From: Acetobacteraceae bacterium
GTDB taxonomy: Bacteria > Pseudomonadota > Alphaproteobacteria > Acetobacterales > Acetobacteraceae
NCBI GenBank assembly: GCA_014377905.1
Contig: JACMOQ010000001.1
Location: 1-6,530, forward strand
Length of the DNA: 6,530 nt
Reading direction: 5' to 3'
Below, piece by piece: positions 5,692 through 6,530 of the stretch (position 1 is its first letter; each line of letters starts with the position of its first letter). The position numbers were made by a program, and so were the translations under genes. The notes below the pieces were generated by a model, which saw only the letters and a program-made list of their open reading frames with translations, had not been told where the DNA came from and did not search any database.

Positions 5692-6530
5692 CTGACCGCG
5701 CGCACTGCGTCAATCACTGCCCCTGGTGCCTCATGCGGTAGAAAATGACCAATATCGGGTAGAATCTTCCGTTGATACCATCCGGTGAACATCTTCCGGG
5801 CCGGATCGGCGGAATCGGGGACGCGCACCCCATCCGCGCCACCTTCCAACGCAACGGTCGGCACGGCGATGATCGGGCTCTGGGCCAGTTTCGCTTCAAT
5901 ATCGGCCAAATTCGGGTCGCCGGGCGCGTTCTGGTGGCGATGCCGGTAAGAGTGGATCACCACATCCACAAAATCGGGGTTGTCGAAACTGGCCGCCGCC
6001 TGGGCGAAGGTCTCCCGATCAAATGCCCAATTGGGCGACCAAAGTCGCCACACCAAGCGCGCCATCCCGGCACGATCCGCGATCAGACCTGCCCGCCCGC
6101 GCTCGGTTTGAAAATACCATTGGTACCATAGCCGGGCCTCGTCCTCGACCGGCAAAGGTGTTCGGGCAGACGCGATGTGCTGGATATTATAGCCGCCGAT
6201 GGTGACCAGCCCACGCACCCGATCGGGCCACAAAGCCGCGACCACACAGGCCGCGCGCCCGCCCCAGTCATATCCCGCCAGAACCGCTTGGTCGATGGAT
6301 AACGCAGTCAGAAAGTCGCGCAAATCAGCACCGAGCGCGGCCTGTTCGCCCGATCTGGGCGTGGCCGGGTCAACGAACCGGGTTGCACCATATCCACGCA
6401 ACCACGGCACCAGCACCCGAAAACCATCACTCGCCAAGCCTGGTGCCACAAGCGCATAGGCGCCGACGTCATCAGGGAACCCGTGGAGCAGCACAACCGC
6501 AGGGCCGCTATCCGGACCATAGGCGCGATA
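5673..6530 (-). CDS. Alpha/beta hydrolase, epoxide-hydrolase-like, 5' partial
   Basis: The frame is open to the right edge, and the residues before the first possible internal start (GTG at 6494) already form the usual lead-in strand (YGPDSGPAVVLLHGFP), so the start lies beyond the window. Of the 285 visible residues, HGFP (16-19) supplies the oxyanion-hole motif. The nucleophile elbow is GYDWGG (86-91) with Asp88 in place of the common Ser. The likely catalytic acid is Asp223 in GGADG, and the catalytic base is His252 in IGHFLPHEAP. An aromatic-rich cap (WYQWYFQTERG, from about 124) contributes tyrosines, as in epoxide hydrolases. An Asp nucleophile points to an epoxide hydrolase or haloalkane/haloacetate dehalogenase; the cap tyrosines favour the former. 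The substrate is unknown. The stop lies inside the convergent tetR, giving a 19-bp overlap. No link to hopanoid or flagellar functions is shown. Confidence 0.88.
   Translation of the reverse strand, partial: YRAYGPDSGPAVVLLHGFPDDVGAYALVAPGLASDGFRVLVPWLRGYGATRFVDPATPRSGEQAALGADLRDFLTALSIDQAVLAGYDWGGRAACVVAALWPDRVRGLVTIGGYNIQHIASARTPLPVEDEARLWYQWYFQTERGRAGLIADRAGMARLVWRLWSPNWAFDRETFAQAAASFDNPDFVDVVIHSYRHRHQNAPGDPNLADIEAKLAQSPIIAVPTVALEGGADGVRVPDSADPARKMFTGWYQRKILPDIGHFLPHEAPGAVIDAVRAVSQAPKT

Overview
The window reads as chromosome of a high-GC Gram-negative bacterium, most likely an alphaproteobacterium and perhaps of the Rhodospirillales/Acetobacteraceae type. This is inferred from the compact flhA-flhF-flhG flagellar order, the alphaproteobacterial look of the FlhA, the short FlhF, and the hopanoid gene hpnH. 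No rRNA or other taxonomic marker is present, so the placement is tentative. Coding density is about 97%. I see no mobile element, CRISPR array, tRNA or rRNA gene.

Layout, left to right. (1) On the + strand from 1 to 3813 lies a flagellar assembly cluster: flhA (5' end cut by the window edge), an 88-bp gap, flhF (SRP-type GTPase), then flhG (MinD-like ATPase) with an ATGA start/stop overlap. FlhA is the export-gate protein of the flagellar type III secretion system. FlhF and FlhG form the usual pair that sets flagellar position and number. (2) On the - strand from 4936 to 3764 lies hpnH, the radical SAM enzyme that adds adenosyl to diploptene in the first step of extended (C35) hopanoid synthesis. 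It runs into flhG tail to tail, with a 50-bp overlap of coding ends. (3) Divergent from hpnH, a TetR-type regulator occupies 5044 to 5691 (+). The 107-bp gap between them carries dyad sequences that could be operators. (4) An alpha/beta hydrolase with an Asp nucleophile (epoxide-hydrolase-like) occupies the - strand from 6530 to 5673. Its 5' end is cut by the window edge, and its 3' end overlaps tetR by 19 bp.

The flagellar genes act together. hpnH, tetR and the hydrolase have no proven functional link to them or to each other, beyond the shared hpnH/tetR intergenic region. No clearly new biological system is visible. The points most worth a second look are the nested dyads between hpnH and tetR, the absence of the FlhF-activating N-terminal extension in FlhG, the coding-end overlaps, and the anti-Shine-Dalgarno-like sequence at the flhF start.
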